A stretch of DNA of 64,000 bases from Pedobacter mendelii (GCF_014635725.1 NZ_BMDJ01000011.1:119328-183327), one strand, 5' to 3'; counted from the first letter of the stretch, positions 9,170 through 18,214 are shown. The notes: generated by a model from the sequence alone, not told the origin. Numbers and translations: made by a program.

Positions 9170-9562
9170 ATGCATCTCAGAAATTGTAGAATCGTTTTAT
9201 CAGTTACTTTATTTACCTGTTTATTTTCGATGGTAAAAATTAACGCTCTAGCCCAGGAAATCAGAGCCGTTAATAAAGAAGAAAAAAAGGTACTGACACT
9301 TGTTTTGGCCTTACCCGAAGTTCAGGAAAAAGTGAAACTAATCAGGCAACTAGGCAATGGCAAAAGCCAGCTATCTTTAAATGTTAGTGCCTTACCGGAT
9401 ATTTATATCCCATATTACCAGGTGAATGTGATCAATCCGGCACCTTCGTATAAAATTCTGTATCAATTTGCAGTTGACCCTAAAACTTATCAAATCTACT
9501 ATTATGACCCTATAAAAAACCATCAGTATACTTTAGCTGATTGGAGAAAAATGAGAAAGTAA
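9170..9562 (+). CDS. Hypothetical secreted protein
   Basis: 130 aa. The N-terminus is a signal peptide (IVLSVTLFTCLFSMVKINALAQ). A charged helix with EEKKVLTLVLALPEVQEKVKLI follows, then a Tyr-rich beta part ending KTYQIYYYDPIKNHQYTLADWRKMRK. No family recognised. The gene starts 62 bases before the next rightward gene and is probably co-transcribed with it. Island gene; probably periplasmic. Confidence 0.7.
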   Translation: MHLRNCRIVLSVTLFTCLFSMVKINALAQEIRAVNKEEKKVLTLVLALPEVQEKVKLIRQLGNGKSQLSLNVSALPDIYIPYYQVNVINPAPSYKILYQFAVDPKTYQIYYYDPIKNHQYTLADWRKMRK

Positions 9563-9624
9563 GGCAATTTATTTAAGAAAGTTATTCTACGCCATATTAT
9601 TAGTGCTAAACGCTTAAATAATTA

Positions 9625-10224
9625 ATGAACATGCTTATCATCAAAAAAAGACCTTCAATATACCTGGCGCTTAGCCTTGTTTTGCTCTGTTGCTGCAGGG
9701 AGGAAGTAAAAAATAATCCGAATAAACCTCTCAACCCGATAATCCTTACCCAAACACCTGATACACTTGTTTACCAGATAGTGGGGGTATTACCAGATGC
9801 TAATAGATTGAAAGCAGAAAAATGGGCTTCAGAAAAGTATGGATTTAAGATAGACCACTCTGGCTGCGAAACCAGCGATTCAATCGCTTTAGCTACTCAA
9901 AACAATAACAGAATATTATTTGCCTGGCTCAACAAACGGCATCAAATCCGCGATGAGCAAGCATTGCTGGAAGAGATGGTACAATATACTTATGCACTTA
10001 AAAAAATCCATTTGATACTTGATGGCTTTTTAAAAAAGATAAAAATAGGTAGCCGCAAGAATCACCATGCAGACCTTTTCTTCGCTTATACAGATAGTAC
10101 GCAAAAAGAATTTATGGTAAAGGCATATGATTTAGATGGCACCACGGGTAAACACACCGGGAATGCTGTCGTATTTAGGGTGAACATCGCCTCAAAGACT
10201 TTCGTGGCTAATCCTGATGAGTAG
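9625..10224 (+). CDS. Hypothetical lipoprotein
   Basis: 199 aa. A hydrophobic segment ending LVLLCCCREE is a probable lipoprotein signal with several candidate lipidation cysteines. The remainder has VGVLPDANRLKAEKWASEKYGFKIDHSGC and a helical centre (EQALLEEMVQYTYALKKIHLILDGFLKKI). No family recognised. Downstream partner of the 130-aa gene within the island. Confidence 0.7.
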   Translation: MNMLIIKKRPSIYLALSLVLLCCCREEVKNNPNKPLNPIILTQTPDTLVYQIVGVLPDANRLKAEKWASEKYGFKIDHSGCETSDSIALATQNNNRILFAWLNKRHQIRDEQALLEEMVQYTYALKKIHLILDGFLKKIKIGSRKNHHADLFFAYTDSTQKEFMVKAYDLDGTTGKHTGNAVVFRVNIASKTFVANPDE

Positions 10225-10374
10225 AAATTTTTGGAATTGATTTATTAAATGGCTTTTTGGGATGCTGGGTGGAATTTTACTCTCTATTTTCAGAAGAATA
10301 GCAGCAGAATTCAACCTTAGATGCTCTTCATCAGATTAAGTTAAATCAATACTCGTGGTTCAGGTGAACACGAT

Positions 10375-10797
10375 TTAAAAAAAGATATCTATATAGTCTG
10401 TCGTTTCACCGTCGCAATTGAGCATCTGTTGCAGCCTCCAGTATTTTCTTTTTCCACTGGCCTTAAAAATGGAAAGTCCATTGAATTCACAAGGCTGTCC
10501 ACCATTGATGAAACTGATTTTCGAAACTATTTTTCCATTAAATTTCAACGTGCTTCCCTGGTTCAGGATTGTTCCTTTAATGGATACATTATCATGGGAT
10601 TTTGGATCCTTCTGTTCACCTTCAACGCTGTACTCGTCCTTTCCGATTTCTTTTATATATACGCTTCCGGGATTGTTTTTGTTAAAAGTTATCCACTGGA
10701 TAGTGAATGAATGCCACCCTGTTCGCACCGGCTTAGGTTGTGAATGGGCTGGTAATGAAAGAAAATAAAAAAAAGTAATGATTAACATGTATTTCAT
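10375..10797 (-). CDS. Hypothetical secreted beta-rich protein
   Basis: 140 aa with a signal peptide (MLIITFFYFLSLPAHSQP). The mature part is beta-rich (FTIQWITFN, SVYIKEIGKDEYSVEGEQ, GSTLKFNGKIVSKISFI) and has two cysteines (QPCEF, LNCDGE) that could form a disulfide. No family recognised. It is oriented with the next two leftward island genes, but gaps of more than 60 bases leave operon membership open. Confidence 0.65.
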   Translation of the reverse strand: MKYMLIITFFYFLSLPAHSQPKPVRTGWHSFTIQWITFNKNNPGSVYIKEIGKDEYSVEGEQKDPKSHDNVSIKGTILNQGSTLKFNGKIVSKISFINGGQPCEFNGLSIFKASGKRKYWRLQQMLNCDGETTDYIDIFF

Positions 10798-10908
10798 CGC
10801 GATAAAAATAGTGTTTAATTAAAAAATGCTTAGGATTAAGGGCGCTTCTATTTCCATAAAAAAGTTAGGTAAAATCAGATGGCTGTTAAATAAAAATTCA
10901 TTGTTCTA

Positions 10909-11148
10909 TCAAGATTCCATTGATTGCAAGGCACTACAGTTTAATGATAGAATGATATTGCCGATTGAATTTCCATAATATGTGGTTGAATACTGATCCG
11001 AAAAGCTATTTAAAGGCGCACTGATAGCTTTCCCATTAATGGCTATATTGAACGTGATTTTAAAGCATGCATCCTCCTTAGCCCGACTTCTATGGAACAA
11101 CACAATAACAGAGAATAACATTAGCACAGTCGTAACCAGATTTTTCAT
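10909..11148 (-). CDS. Small hypothetical secreted protein
   Basis: 79 aa. A signal peptide (LVTTVLMLFSVIVLFHRSRAK) precedes a short mature part with two cysteines (DACFKITFNIAINGK, LSLNCSALQSMES). No family recognised. It lies between two same-strand genes of the island. Its small size keeps confidence moderate. Confidence 0.5.
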   Translation of the reverse strand: MKNLVTTVLMLFSVIVLFHRSRAKEDACFKITFNIAINGKAISAPLNSFSDQYSTTYYGNSIGNIILSLNCSALQSMES

Positions 11149-11213
11149 AAGGGCGTAAGTTTCTTATTTAACAATTTGTTATAAACTTGGCCGCAACACA
11201 CAACGGTATTAAA

Positions 11214-12212
11214 TTAAACGATGATGCTATTAACCTCAGCAACGAACCGTTCTACTTTTCGGGTACTAAAAAAGCTTTGTAGCACTATTACAACCTCCTT
11301 TTGCGATCCGGGCTTCAAGAAATAAGCCCGAACATCGGTTCCCGAGTAAATGAAGTTTGTCGATTTTCTTACCGTTTGCAGTCCGTTAAAGTCATCAAAA
11401 GAGTAGCTACAATTGCCGAGGCCAGTAGGATTTGTTCTTGTGAGCAAACGGGAATTTATATCCAGTCTTACATCTGTAAAACCAGCAAGCATAATGGCAG
11501 GGCCGCCTATGAGGGTTAAGAGCATAAAGCATATTCGACCAATTGTCCATCCATCGCCTAACCATGCGCCCGGCGTAAGTTCATGAATACCGATAGCCAA
11601 TAAAGCCAGTCCTAATATAAGGCTTCCAAACTTATTCTTTTTTACGATATAAGCACTACCCTCCACATTAAAAAAAGTATAGCGTTCTATATTAATGGGT
11701 TTAAAATCTTCAGGACCATCATGGGCCTCAAGATAATGATGGATTGGCGTTATCACTTCATCTACAAATGCGAGGGCATTCGGATCATTATTTTTTCCGT
11801 AAGCACAAGATACAAGCAGGCCTTTCCCATAGCGATTATCCTTTTTGAATACCCGGTAAGTATAGGAACCCGTGAGATTGGAAACGGGATTGATCCCATA
11901 AATATGAGAAAATGGTATAGTGCTTATCGGGAGAAAACCCATCAGTTTTTTACGCATTACCCCTTCATTAATATCAAACTCGATAGAAGTTCCTGCCCAA
12001 CCTACGAAAAGTGAAATTATAACGATCAACACCAGGAGTAATGGCAACGATGAACCTACAGAATTTTGAAGATAATAAATGTAGACTAAATATCCCGCAG
12101 CAAAGATGATCGCCAATATACTGGCTAAAATATACGAAAGACCATAGGGATAAACGGTTACACGGCCTGGCTCAATGCTCCAGCGGGTTTTAGATAATGA
12201 TTTAAGTGACAT
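11214..12212 (-). CDS. Four-helix membrane protein of unknown function with repeated halves
   Basis: 332 aa. Two hydrophobic segments near the N-terminus (SYILASILAIIFAAGYLVYIYYL, LPLLLVLIVIISLFVGWAG) are followed by a soluble part of about 100 residues (SIEFDINEGVMRKKLMGFLPISTIPF). Two more segments (SLILGLALLAIGIHEL, ICFMLLTLIGGPAIMLAG) precede a second soluble part (DVRLDINSRLLTRTNPTGLG...YSFDDFNGLQTV). The two halves look alike: helix pair, then an FDIN/LDIN strand. They resemble PH-like membrane-associated domains, but I do not assign a family. Start at 12212 is supported by the following charged N-terminus. Confidence 0.75.
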   Translation of the reverse strand: MSLKSLSKTRWSIEPGRVTVYPYGLSYILASILAIIFAAGYLVYIYYLQNSVGSSLPLLLVLIVIISLFVGWAGTSIEFDINEGVMRKKLMGFLPISTIPFSHIYGINPVSNLTGSYTYRVFKKDNRYGKGLLVSCAYGKNNDPNALAFVDEVITPIHHYLEAHDGPEDFKPINIERYTFFNVEGSAYIVKKNKFGSLILGLALLAIGIHELTPGAWLGDGWTIGRICFMLLTLIGGPAIMLAGFTDVRLDINSRLLTRTNPTGLGNCSYSFDDFNGLQTVRKSTNFIYSGTDVRAYFLKPGSQKEVVIVLQSFFSTRKVERFVAEVNSIIV

Positions 12213-12340
12213 GGGCGTTACATTTTATATTATGAACACTTTAAGTTTGTTTTGGTTTGAGCAGCAATATAATTTTGAAAGCAGCTCCGCAAAAAGCCAT
12301 CAAATGATTTCCAGAAAAACATCAAAATCTATAATAAGAT

Positions 12341-12586
12341 TCAATTGATTTTAATACGAACAGGCCCTTTAATATGATTTACATCAACAGGTACCCCCTT
12401 TTGGGTTATGATTACTTTACCCTGATTATGCAAATTAATCGCAACATCAAGAACATTTTTCATATGCTTACGCCAGTCATCAGGAAATAGCATGCGGGCA
12501 ATTTCAGATGGACAAGTACTTTTCTCTGGACCGCGATAGATAGTGATAGACATAATTATTTCTGATATATCTGAATGCGCTTGCAT
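12341..12586 (-). CDS. DUF3253 domain protein
   Basis: 81 aa from the first ATG; a start at 12553 (MSITIYRGPEKS, 70 aa) is as likely. The sequence TCPSEIARMLFPDDWRKHMK, then VIITQKGVPVDV and IKGPVRIKIN is the DUF3253 pattern, a small predicted winged-helix-like protein of unknown role. It lies just downstream of the cryptochrome gene on the same strand (about 97 bases). In my recollection DUF3253/DUF2256 proteins often neighbour photolyase-family genes, so a functional link is plausible but unproven. Confidence 0.8.
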   Translation of the reverse strand: MQAHSDISEIIMSITIYRGPEKSTCPSEIARMLFPDDWRKHMKNVLDVAINLHNQGKVIITQKGVPVDVNHIKGPVRIKIN

Positions 12587-12682
12587 ATACTTATAACAAG
12601 CAAAATTAACTATTGCTTCGGCAATGTATTAATAATTTGCCTATCCAACTCAATTTATTGGAAAATGTAGAACGTACCATAT

Positions 12683-14080
12683 CTAAGGTGATATTTTCTC
12701 TATCAGGTTAATGGCTCTGGTCCATTTTTTATATATTTCAATCGGCTTGGGATAATCGGGAATGTCAAATTCCCAGGGGATGAGTACCTCTATATTATTT
12801 CTGCCCGCAAGCTCGGGTATCCACTGCCGGATAAAGTCTTGTGACTTATATTTATTCGATTGGTGTACAGGATTGGTATACCAGATTTCAAATGCCTGCA
12901 TATGCCAGTTCATCCAATTTGAGCTTACATCGTAATCTATAAGTTTCGACTCAAAGTAAGCTGCGCCCCAGGTCCAGTCAATCTTTAAATCATGCACAAA
13001 ATAACTCGCACAGTTTACCCGTCCCCGGTTGCTCATATATCCCGTTTGGTTCAATTGTCTCATGTGCGCATCAATAAATGGAATTCCTGTATTACCTAAA
13101 CACCATTTTTCAAATTTCAGCGGATCATTCTCCCAAAAAATATCTTTATTTTTATAACCTTTTGTTAGAAAGATAGAACTTCCGAAACGCATCCCCTTAA
13201 AAGTAAAATAATCCCTCCACACCAGTTCAAAAATGAGCCACCAGGTACTCTGGTTTTTTTTAATCTGCGCTTCGTATTCCCTTACCCGTTCATATATCTC
13301 TCGAGCGGAAATACAACCTAGTGCCAGATAAGGCGAAAATTTCGAACTGTAATCCAGGCCATCTGATTTATTTCTGCTCCACCTGTACCCTGTCAAAAGC
13401 TCGGATTTAAAAGTATAATATTCAAGTCTTTTTAGTGCTGCTGTTTCACCGCCCTCAACAAATGGCTTGCAATTTTCGTATTCTTTTTTTGTAAAACCAT
13501 AGTGCTTGTAAGCGGGGAATTCATTTGCTTTAATGTGAGTAGCGGCCTTTAAATGATCAGGACGGCTAAAAGTTTTCCGGGACTCAGCCGCTTTGCCGGC
13601 AGGAATTCTGTAAGCTTTGCTTGTTAGCGGAATTTTGGATATTTCAAAAGGAATATCATCTTTATGGTAAAGCGTTTTGCCCCAGAAAAAATGAAACCTG
13701 GTTTTAGGTAAGGCTTTCAAGACCTTAGCAACTAAAGTGATTTCGTAACTTGCATATTCCTTTTCTGCATATACATCAGTAATGCCATATGCCTCAACCA
13801 GCCCGGGCAAGGTAACCAGCGCAGAGTCCACTCCAACAATCAAATGACCGCCCAGTGACTCCAGGTTTTTCTTTAAATCAAGAACAGACTGCTCCATGAA
13901 TTTAAATCTGATTATATCGGATCTTCGAAAACCAAAATCCAGTTTTTCAAAGTCTTTCTTTTCGATACAATAACAGAAAACCAGATCACTGCATTCCTCT
14001 AAAGCCCTTGTTAAAGCTTCATTATCGTGCAATCTCAAGTCATTCTTAAACCAAACTAAGCCCCGTTTCTTCATCTTCAT
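12683..14080 (-). CDS. DASH-type cryptochrome/photolyase family flavoprotein
   Basis: 465 aa. The N-terminal photolyase-like alpha/beta domain opens RGLVWFKNDLRLHDNEALTRA (antenna-binding half). The C-terminal FAD-binding half contains SSKFSPYLALGCISAREIYE, STWWLIFELVWRDYFTF, GNTGIPFIDAHMRQL, TGYMSNRGR and LIDYDVSSNWMNWHM, which are family FAD-pocket blocks closest to Cry-DASH. After these the usual DASH segment (WNYSAGVGNDPR-like) is replaced by MQAFEIWYTNPVHQSNKYK, so it may be a divergent subgroup. Expected role: light-dependent repair of cyclobutane dimers in single-stranded DNA, or photoreception. It is the rightmost intact gene of the tRNA-associated island and is followed by DUF3253. 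Confidence 0.88.
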   Translation of the reverse strand: MKMKKRGLVWFKNDLRLHDNEALTRALEECSDLVFCYCIEKKDFEKLDFGFRRSDIIRFKFMEQSVLDLKKNLESLGGHLIVGVDSALVTLPGLVEAYGITDVYAEKEYASYEITLVAKVLKALPKTRFHFFWGKTLYHKDDIPFEISKIPLTSKAYRIPAGKAAESRKTFSRPDHLKAATHIKANEFPAYKHYGFTKKEYENCKPFVEGGETAALKRLEYYTFKSELLTGYRWSRNKSDGLDYSSKFSPYLALGCISAREIYERVREYEAQIKKNQSTWWLIFELVWRDYFTFKGMRFGSSIFLTKGYKNKDIFWENDPLKFEKWCLGNTGIPFIDAHMRQLNQTGYMSNRGRVNCASYFVHDLKIDWTWGAAYFESKLIDYDVSSNWMNWHMQAFEIWYTNPVHQSNKYKSQDFIRQWIPELAGRNNIEVLIPWEFDIPDYPKPIEIYKKWTRAINLIEKISP

Positions 14081-14273
14081 AAAATTTTCACCTCAATTTT
14101 GTGGTAAATCCCCTAAAATAATAGTACTAATTATCCTTTCCATTCAGAATTTATGCACGATTAACAAACATAATATGTAGATGAAAGTTCTTATGATTTG
14201 GTTCATTTCAACGCTTATCTTATAAAAAACGATACAAGTAAGGCGTGATTATAGGGCTTATGCTGACCTATAG

Positions 14274-14441
14274 TCAGCCATTCTGTGGAGAAAGGGTGAT
14301 AAAAAGGCATTCACAGAAATTTATACCCTATACGGTATTCAACTTAATAGTTCTGTCTATTCCAAGTTTTACCAGATGGATGAAGTGAGGAATCTGATTA
14401 AAGATTTTTTTTTAAAATTAGGAGACCAACATATTAAATAA
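14274..14441 (+). pseudogene. Remnant of an ECF sigma factor (region 2 only)
   Basis: The frame from 14274 reads SAILWRKGDKKAFTEIYTLY and, after GIQLN, SSVYSKFYQMDEVRNLIKDFFLKLG, then stops. It resembles the start of ECF sigma factors (compare ELWERIKGSDHRAFDLLFERYW in the intact gene at 49774-50337). There is an in-frame stop just upstream and no region 4. It lies next to the right attachment-site repeat, so it may be DNA disrupted by the island. Confidence 0.45.
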
Positions 14442-14514
14442 GAATCGCTTTCACAGACTTATTTATTTCAGACTAAATGAAAATCCATTTCTCTATAGTA
14501 ATTAACTTTATTAG

Positions 14515-14557
14515 CATAATCTTTTGGTCGCTGGTTCGAACCCAGCTGGGCCCACAA
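14515..14557 (+). repeat. Right attachment-site repeat (attR-like), displaced tRNA 3' fragment
   Basis: A copy of the tRNA 3' end without its 5' half, identical to 8213-8255 except at 14540. It cannot fold into a tRNA. It marks the right edge of a segment of about 6.3 kb. Confidence 0.85.
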
Positions 14558-14560
14558 ATA

Positions 14561-14596
14561 AAAAAAGCCCTTTAAGTTTCCTTAAAGAGCTTTTTT
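14561..14596 (+). terminator. Rho-independent terminator after the displaced tRNA fragment
   Basis: AAAAAAGCCCTTTAAG, loop TTTC, CTTAAAGAGCTTTTTT: a 16-bp stem with one mismatch and a T run. I infer that it is the original terminator of the tRNA gene before integration. Confidence 0.8.
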
Positions 14597-15148
14597 ACAT
14601 CTTACAGTTCGATTTTCTGACTCATTCCATCTTATTTTTCCATATTCTTTTACTAGGCTCAACAACATTTTTTGATTAACTCACTATAGAAAACTTGAGG
14701 AAACAAATAAAGTATAAAAAAAATCAAAGGCAATGAAATTGAGGTTGAGTATGGGAAAATTCCAATTGGTATCAGATATCGCAGTTTAGTTTTGGGTAAC
14801 ATAAAAGCGAATTAAAGAACGAAGCAAAACCAAACTATAAATGCCATAACAGCTTTCGAAATTAATTTTTGAAGGTTGCCGATACAAACCTTTTTTCCAC
14901 ATTACTATATCCAGAACATTGGCTACACAAATATCCTATTCAAATTATCATAACTGCTAAATATTTATCAATATTATAGACTGAAAGTAACATAAAAATT
15001 CATTCAAAATTAATTAATCCTCTTAAAGAAATAGGGATGGGCATGTCCCTATCAAACACGCCCTTAGCAGGCTAGATGGCATCCCTTTCCACTCTAACGG
15101 CTTTCCCTACAACATATCTATCGGAATTAATAATTTATCAGCTTTTTT
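14597..15148. other. Intergenic region, with a possible gene remnant and a hairpin
   Basis: No intact gene. A short frame at 14711-14815 (KIKGNEIEVEYGKIPIGIRY...) lacks a start codon and could be a decayed gene end. An inverted repeat ATAGGGA...TCCCTAT at 15031-15052, read on the minus strand, is followed by TTCTTT and could end transcription of cassette A. Confidence 0.4.
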
Positions 15149-17098
15149 TTAATATTTCAAAATCATAAATTCAGTACGTCTGTTAGCCTGATGTTGTTCT
15201 TCAGTACATTTTATACCGTTACTGCATCGGTTAAGCAATTTGGTTTCGCCATAGCCACGATAAGTCATTCTGCTTCTTAATATACCTCTGCTCACTAAAT
15301 AATTAACGGCTGATTTCGCCCTTCGTTGAGATAAATCGAGGTTATAGGCATCTACACCACGGCTATCTGTATGAGAACCAAGTTCTATTTCCAGAGTAGG
15401 ATTATCACGCATAATTTGTACAAGGCCATCTAAAATTTTAGCTGCGTCTGGCCTGATGTTATCCTTATCAAAATCATAGTGGATGTTTTCCAATACAATA
15501 ATTTTTCCGACTTCAAACAACGGCTCTAACCTAAGGATTACTTTTAACGTATCTGATTTTTTAATGCCTTTGGTTGATACAAATGCAGAATCGCTAAAAA
15601 ACTTCTCTTTTTGGCCTACAACCTGATAATCGGTTTCTTTGTCTAATTCAAAAAAGAAAGTGCCTTTATCCGTGGTACTTTGTTTAGCAACCACAAGCTT
15701 ATCGCCTTTGTATAGGGTTACATTAGCTTCAGGAATATTTTCCAGTGTTTTTTTGTTAATTACAATTCCGCTAAGTGCCAATATTATTTTCGGCTTAATG
15801 CTGTTGAAACTATAAATATCATCTCCACCTTTTCCACCTTTCCGGTTAGATGAAAAGTAACCTGAAACTGCATCATCAGTTAATTCAGTAGGGTTGAATA
15901 AAAAATCATCGCCGGCAGCATTTATCGGATACCTTAAATTTAACGGTTTAGCCCATTGGCTTTTGCTGCCTTTTGAACTAAAAATATCTAAACTACCCAT
16001 ACCTGGCAGGCCATTACTCGAAAAATAAAGGGTACCATCAAGGGCGATTGTTGGGAACATTTCATCTCCAACCGAATTAATAGTAGCACCTGCGTTTTGA
16101 GGAATCCCCCACTTGCCTTCCTGATTTAGTTCACTGTACCAAATATCGGTACCACCCTGACCGCCGGGCCTATCAGAAACAAAATAAAGCGTTTGCTCAT
16201 CGGTACTTAAGGCCGCATGACCGACAGAATATTTTTCGATGTTGTTATAAGGAAAAGCCATTGCATCCCAAACCCCATCTTTTAAAGTATAGATGTAAAG
16301 TTCCAGATTTTTATTGCGAAATTTGAGTTTATTTTCTCTGCTAATCTCGCCATCCTTTCCCACATAAGTTCGGGTAACAAACAACGTATTGCCCAACTTA
16401 TTGCTAGCGACCGGACCAATGTGATAAACACCATCATTATAGGTTTCTTTATTTATAAAGGCATTATTTAAAACGTTATCTGATTTTTTTTCTGCATTAA
16501 AAAGGCGTAGGTATGGATTACCCGTACGGCTGTAAACTTTTTTTAATAGGTCTGCGCTAGGCTCTCCGGTATAAAAAACCTGCCCTTTAACCAATGTAAC
16601 CCCAAATTCTGATAAAGGCGTATTGATTAATTCTTCATTGCTAATTTTATGGTTTGTTGGTTTGGCCAGCCATAGTTGTGCAGAATCACAACCTTGTATT
16701 TCATTCGAAACGTGGTTTAAATCGCCGGTTTTTTCAGCGTATTGCTGGAGCACTTTTTTAGCTTCGATGTATTTCGAATTTGATTTTAACAAGCGCCCAT
16801 AAATTAATAAATTTTCAGCCTTGCTTTCCGGGTATTGAATCACTCTGGCATACCAGTTCTCTGCAGACGCATAATCATTCATCTTTAAATAGCTGTCGGC
16901 CAACCGCTCTACATCTTGTAATTTAGGGTTTTTAACATCGGTTAGTTTAAGGTAAATGGGTACCGCATTCGCATATTGATAAGAAACATATAGCAAGTTT
17001 GCCTTTTCCATTAAACTGAGTTGCTCTTGCCCGTAACTGGCTGTATAACTTCCGAAAAAAGCTAAAACAAGCATTAATATTGTATATTTTCTATTCAT
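15149..17098 (-). CDS. PorE-like OmpA-family protein of adhesin cassette A
   Basis: 649 aa with signal peptide (ILMLVLAFFGSYTASYGQ). Domain order: TPR-like helices (about 28-150); PD40/WD40-type propeller strands (about 160-440, with TLYFVSDRPGGQGGTDIWYS, TLYFSSNGLPGMGSLDIFSS and GYFSSNRKGGKGGDDIYSF); a carboxypeptidase-regulatory-like domain (about 445-530); and an OmpA C-terminal peptidoglycan-binding domain (about 540-649, with IHYDFDKDNIRPDA, SHTDSRG and RRAKSAVNYLVSRG). This is the architecture of PorE, the T9SS component that ties the outer-membrane machinery to peptidoglycan. It is last in the adhesin -> PorP/SprF -> OmpA unit, 47 bases after the porP/sprF-like gene. Confidence 0.9.
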   Translation of the reverse strand: MNRKYTILMLVLAFFGSYTASYGQEQLSLMEKANLLYVSYQYANAVPIYLKLTDVKNPKLQDVERLADSYLKMNDYASAENWYARVIQYPESKAENLLIYGRLLKSNSKYIEAKKVLQQYAEKTGDLNHVSNEIQGCDSAQLWLAKPTNHKISNEELINTPLSEFGVTLVKGQVFYTGEPSADLLKKVYSRTGNPYLRLFNAEKKSDNVLNNAFINKETYNDGVYHIGPVASNKLGNTLFVTRTYVGKDGEISRENKLKFRNKNLELYIYTLKDGVWDAMAFPYNNIEKYSVGHAALSTDEQTLYFVSDRPGGQGGTDIWYSELNQEGKWGIPQNAGATINSVGDEMFPTIALDGTLYFSSNGLPGMGSLDIFSSKGSKSQWAKPLNLRYPINAAGDDFLFNPTELTDDAVSGYFSSNRKGGKGGDDIYSFNSIKPKIILALSGIVINKKTLENIPEANVTLYKGDKLVVAKQSTTDKGTFFFELDKETDYQVVGQKEKFFSDSAFVSTKGIKKSDTLKVILRLEPLFEVGKIIVLENIHYDFDKDNIRPDAAKILDGLVQIMRDNPTLEIELGSHTDSRGVDAYNLDLSQRRAKSAVNYLVSRGILRSRMTYRGYGETKLLNRCSNGIKCTEEQHQANRRTEFMILKY

Positions 17099-17145
17099 GA
17101 TCGTAATCGTTTTTTAAACTTTGAGCATATTAATTATCATCACTT

Positions 17146-18159
17146 TTAAAAAAAGCGTGGACTAAGAATTCGATTTGTTTTGGATGGAAAGGTTAAACCA
17201 AGTGTTATTTCATGTGTACCGTTTTGAACACTGCTTAACCCACTTATAATATAATCGTAAGAGTACCCTATCCGAAGACGATCATTTGCGTAAAACTGTA
17301 TAATGCCCGAAACCGAGTTTGAATTACTTAGGGTTTGTCCTTTTCTATATTCTTTATCCCATAGGTTTACGCCTGTGCGGTAACCGCCACCCAACCAGAA
17401 TCGATTATTAAAAATAAACATGGCGTTTAAATCCAGACTGCTTGGGCCTTTGAAATCTTCTTTCCAAAGTAAACTTGGACGTAATTTAACCTGCTCAGAA
17501 AAATTAAACAACGTACCTGCAATTACATATAAACTGCGTTTTCGTTTAAGATTCTGAACCGTTCCTGCATCCCAGCGGAAAATACTGTTGGATGCATCTC
17601 CTGAAATTAAATCCATTACCGAAGCACCTAAATACCACTTTGGATTATAGTAGTAAATACCAAAACGTGCATCAGGAATGTAACTGGTAATCATACCTGA
17701 TGGCAAAGACTGATCGCCTGAACTAATTGGGTCGAGTACTGCGCCATCTAAGCCGTATGCGGTTAAACCAGCCGCTATACCAAAACATAAACGTTGTGCA
17801 TCTGCTGCATCCAACCGGATCCGGTAGGCATAATTAAAATAAATAGAATTTGCCGATTGTGGCCCCAGTTTATCTGCAGTAATTTGTAAACCCAAACCCA
17901 TTGTTTTAGTATCATGGTTAGTTAAGCCATCTATAGAAACTTGCCCTGTTTTCGGTGCCCCATCTATGCCCGTCCATTGCGCACGCAATGCCATTTGTGC
18001 AAATAGTTCTTCTTTATAGCCTGCATAAGCAGGGTTTACGCTCAGCGAATTAAAAATGTACTGCGAAAACTGGATGCTTTGTTGTCCAAACGACAAAGCT
18101 CTACTGCTTAAAATTATGCCAATAATTATAATGATTCTTTTTATGCTGTTCTTCTTCAT
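17146..18159 (-). CDS. PorP/SprF family T9SS membrane protein, cassette A
   Basis: 337 aa with signal peptide (IIIIIGIILSSRALSFGQQ). The family signature QFSQYIFNSLSVNPAYAGYKEE is followed by barrel strands (NAMFIFNNRFWLGGGYRTGVN, DRLRIGYSYDYIISGLSSVQ, HEITLGLTF) to a terminal aromatic (SPRFF). PorP/SprF proteins are outer-membrane barrels needed for export and surface attachment of proteins with type B C-terminal domains. The gene sits between its presumed client adhesin (18215-25111) and the PorE-like protein. It has the same length as the cassette C copy and is very similar to it. Confidence 0.93.
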   Translation of the reverse strand: MKKNSIKRIIIIIGIILSSRALSFGQQSIQFSQYIFNSLSVNPAYAGYKEELFAQMALRAQWTGIDGAPKTGQVSIDGLTNHDTKTMGLGLQITADKLGPQSANSIYFNYAYRIRLDAADAQRLCFGIAAGLTAYGLDGAVLDPISSGDQSLPSGMITSYIPDARFGIYYYNPKWYLGASVMDLISGDASNSIFRWDAGTVQNLKRKRSLYVIAGTLFNFSEQVKLRPSLLWKEDFKGPSSLDLNAMFIFNNRFWLGGGYRTGVNLWDKEYRKGQTLSNSNSVSGIIQFYANDRLRIGYSYDYIISGLSSVQNGTHEITLGLTFPSKTNRILSPRFF

Positions 18160-18175
18160 AATCTGATTTTTAATA

Positions 18176-18204
18176 TATTGGGCTTAAACTTGTTAAGCCC
18201 AATA
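18176..18204 (-). promoter_or_regulatory. Intercistronic hairpin between adhesin and porP/sprF genes
   Basis: Perfect 12-bp inverted repeat TATTGGGCTTAA (18176-18187) and TTAAGCCCAATA (18193-18204) around ACTTG plus one base. It sits between the adhesin stop and the next start. There is no clear U run, so it is more likely an mRNA-stability or attenuation element than a full terminator. Confidence 0.6.
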
Positions 18205-18214
18205 GTTATTTATC

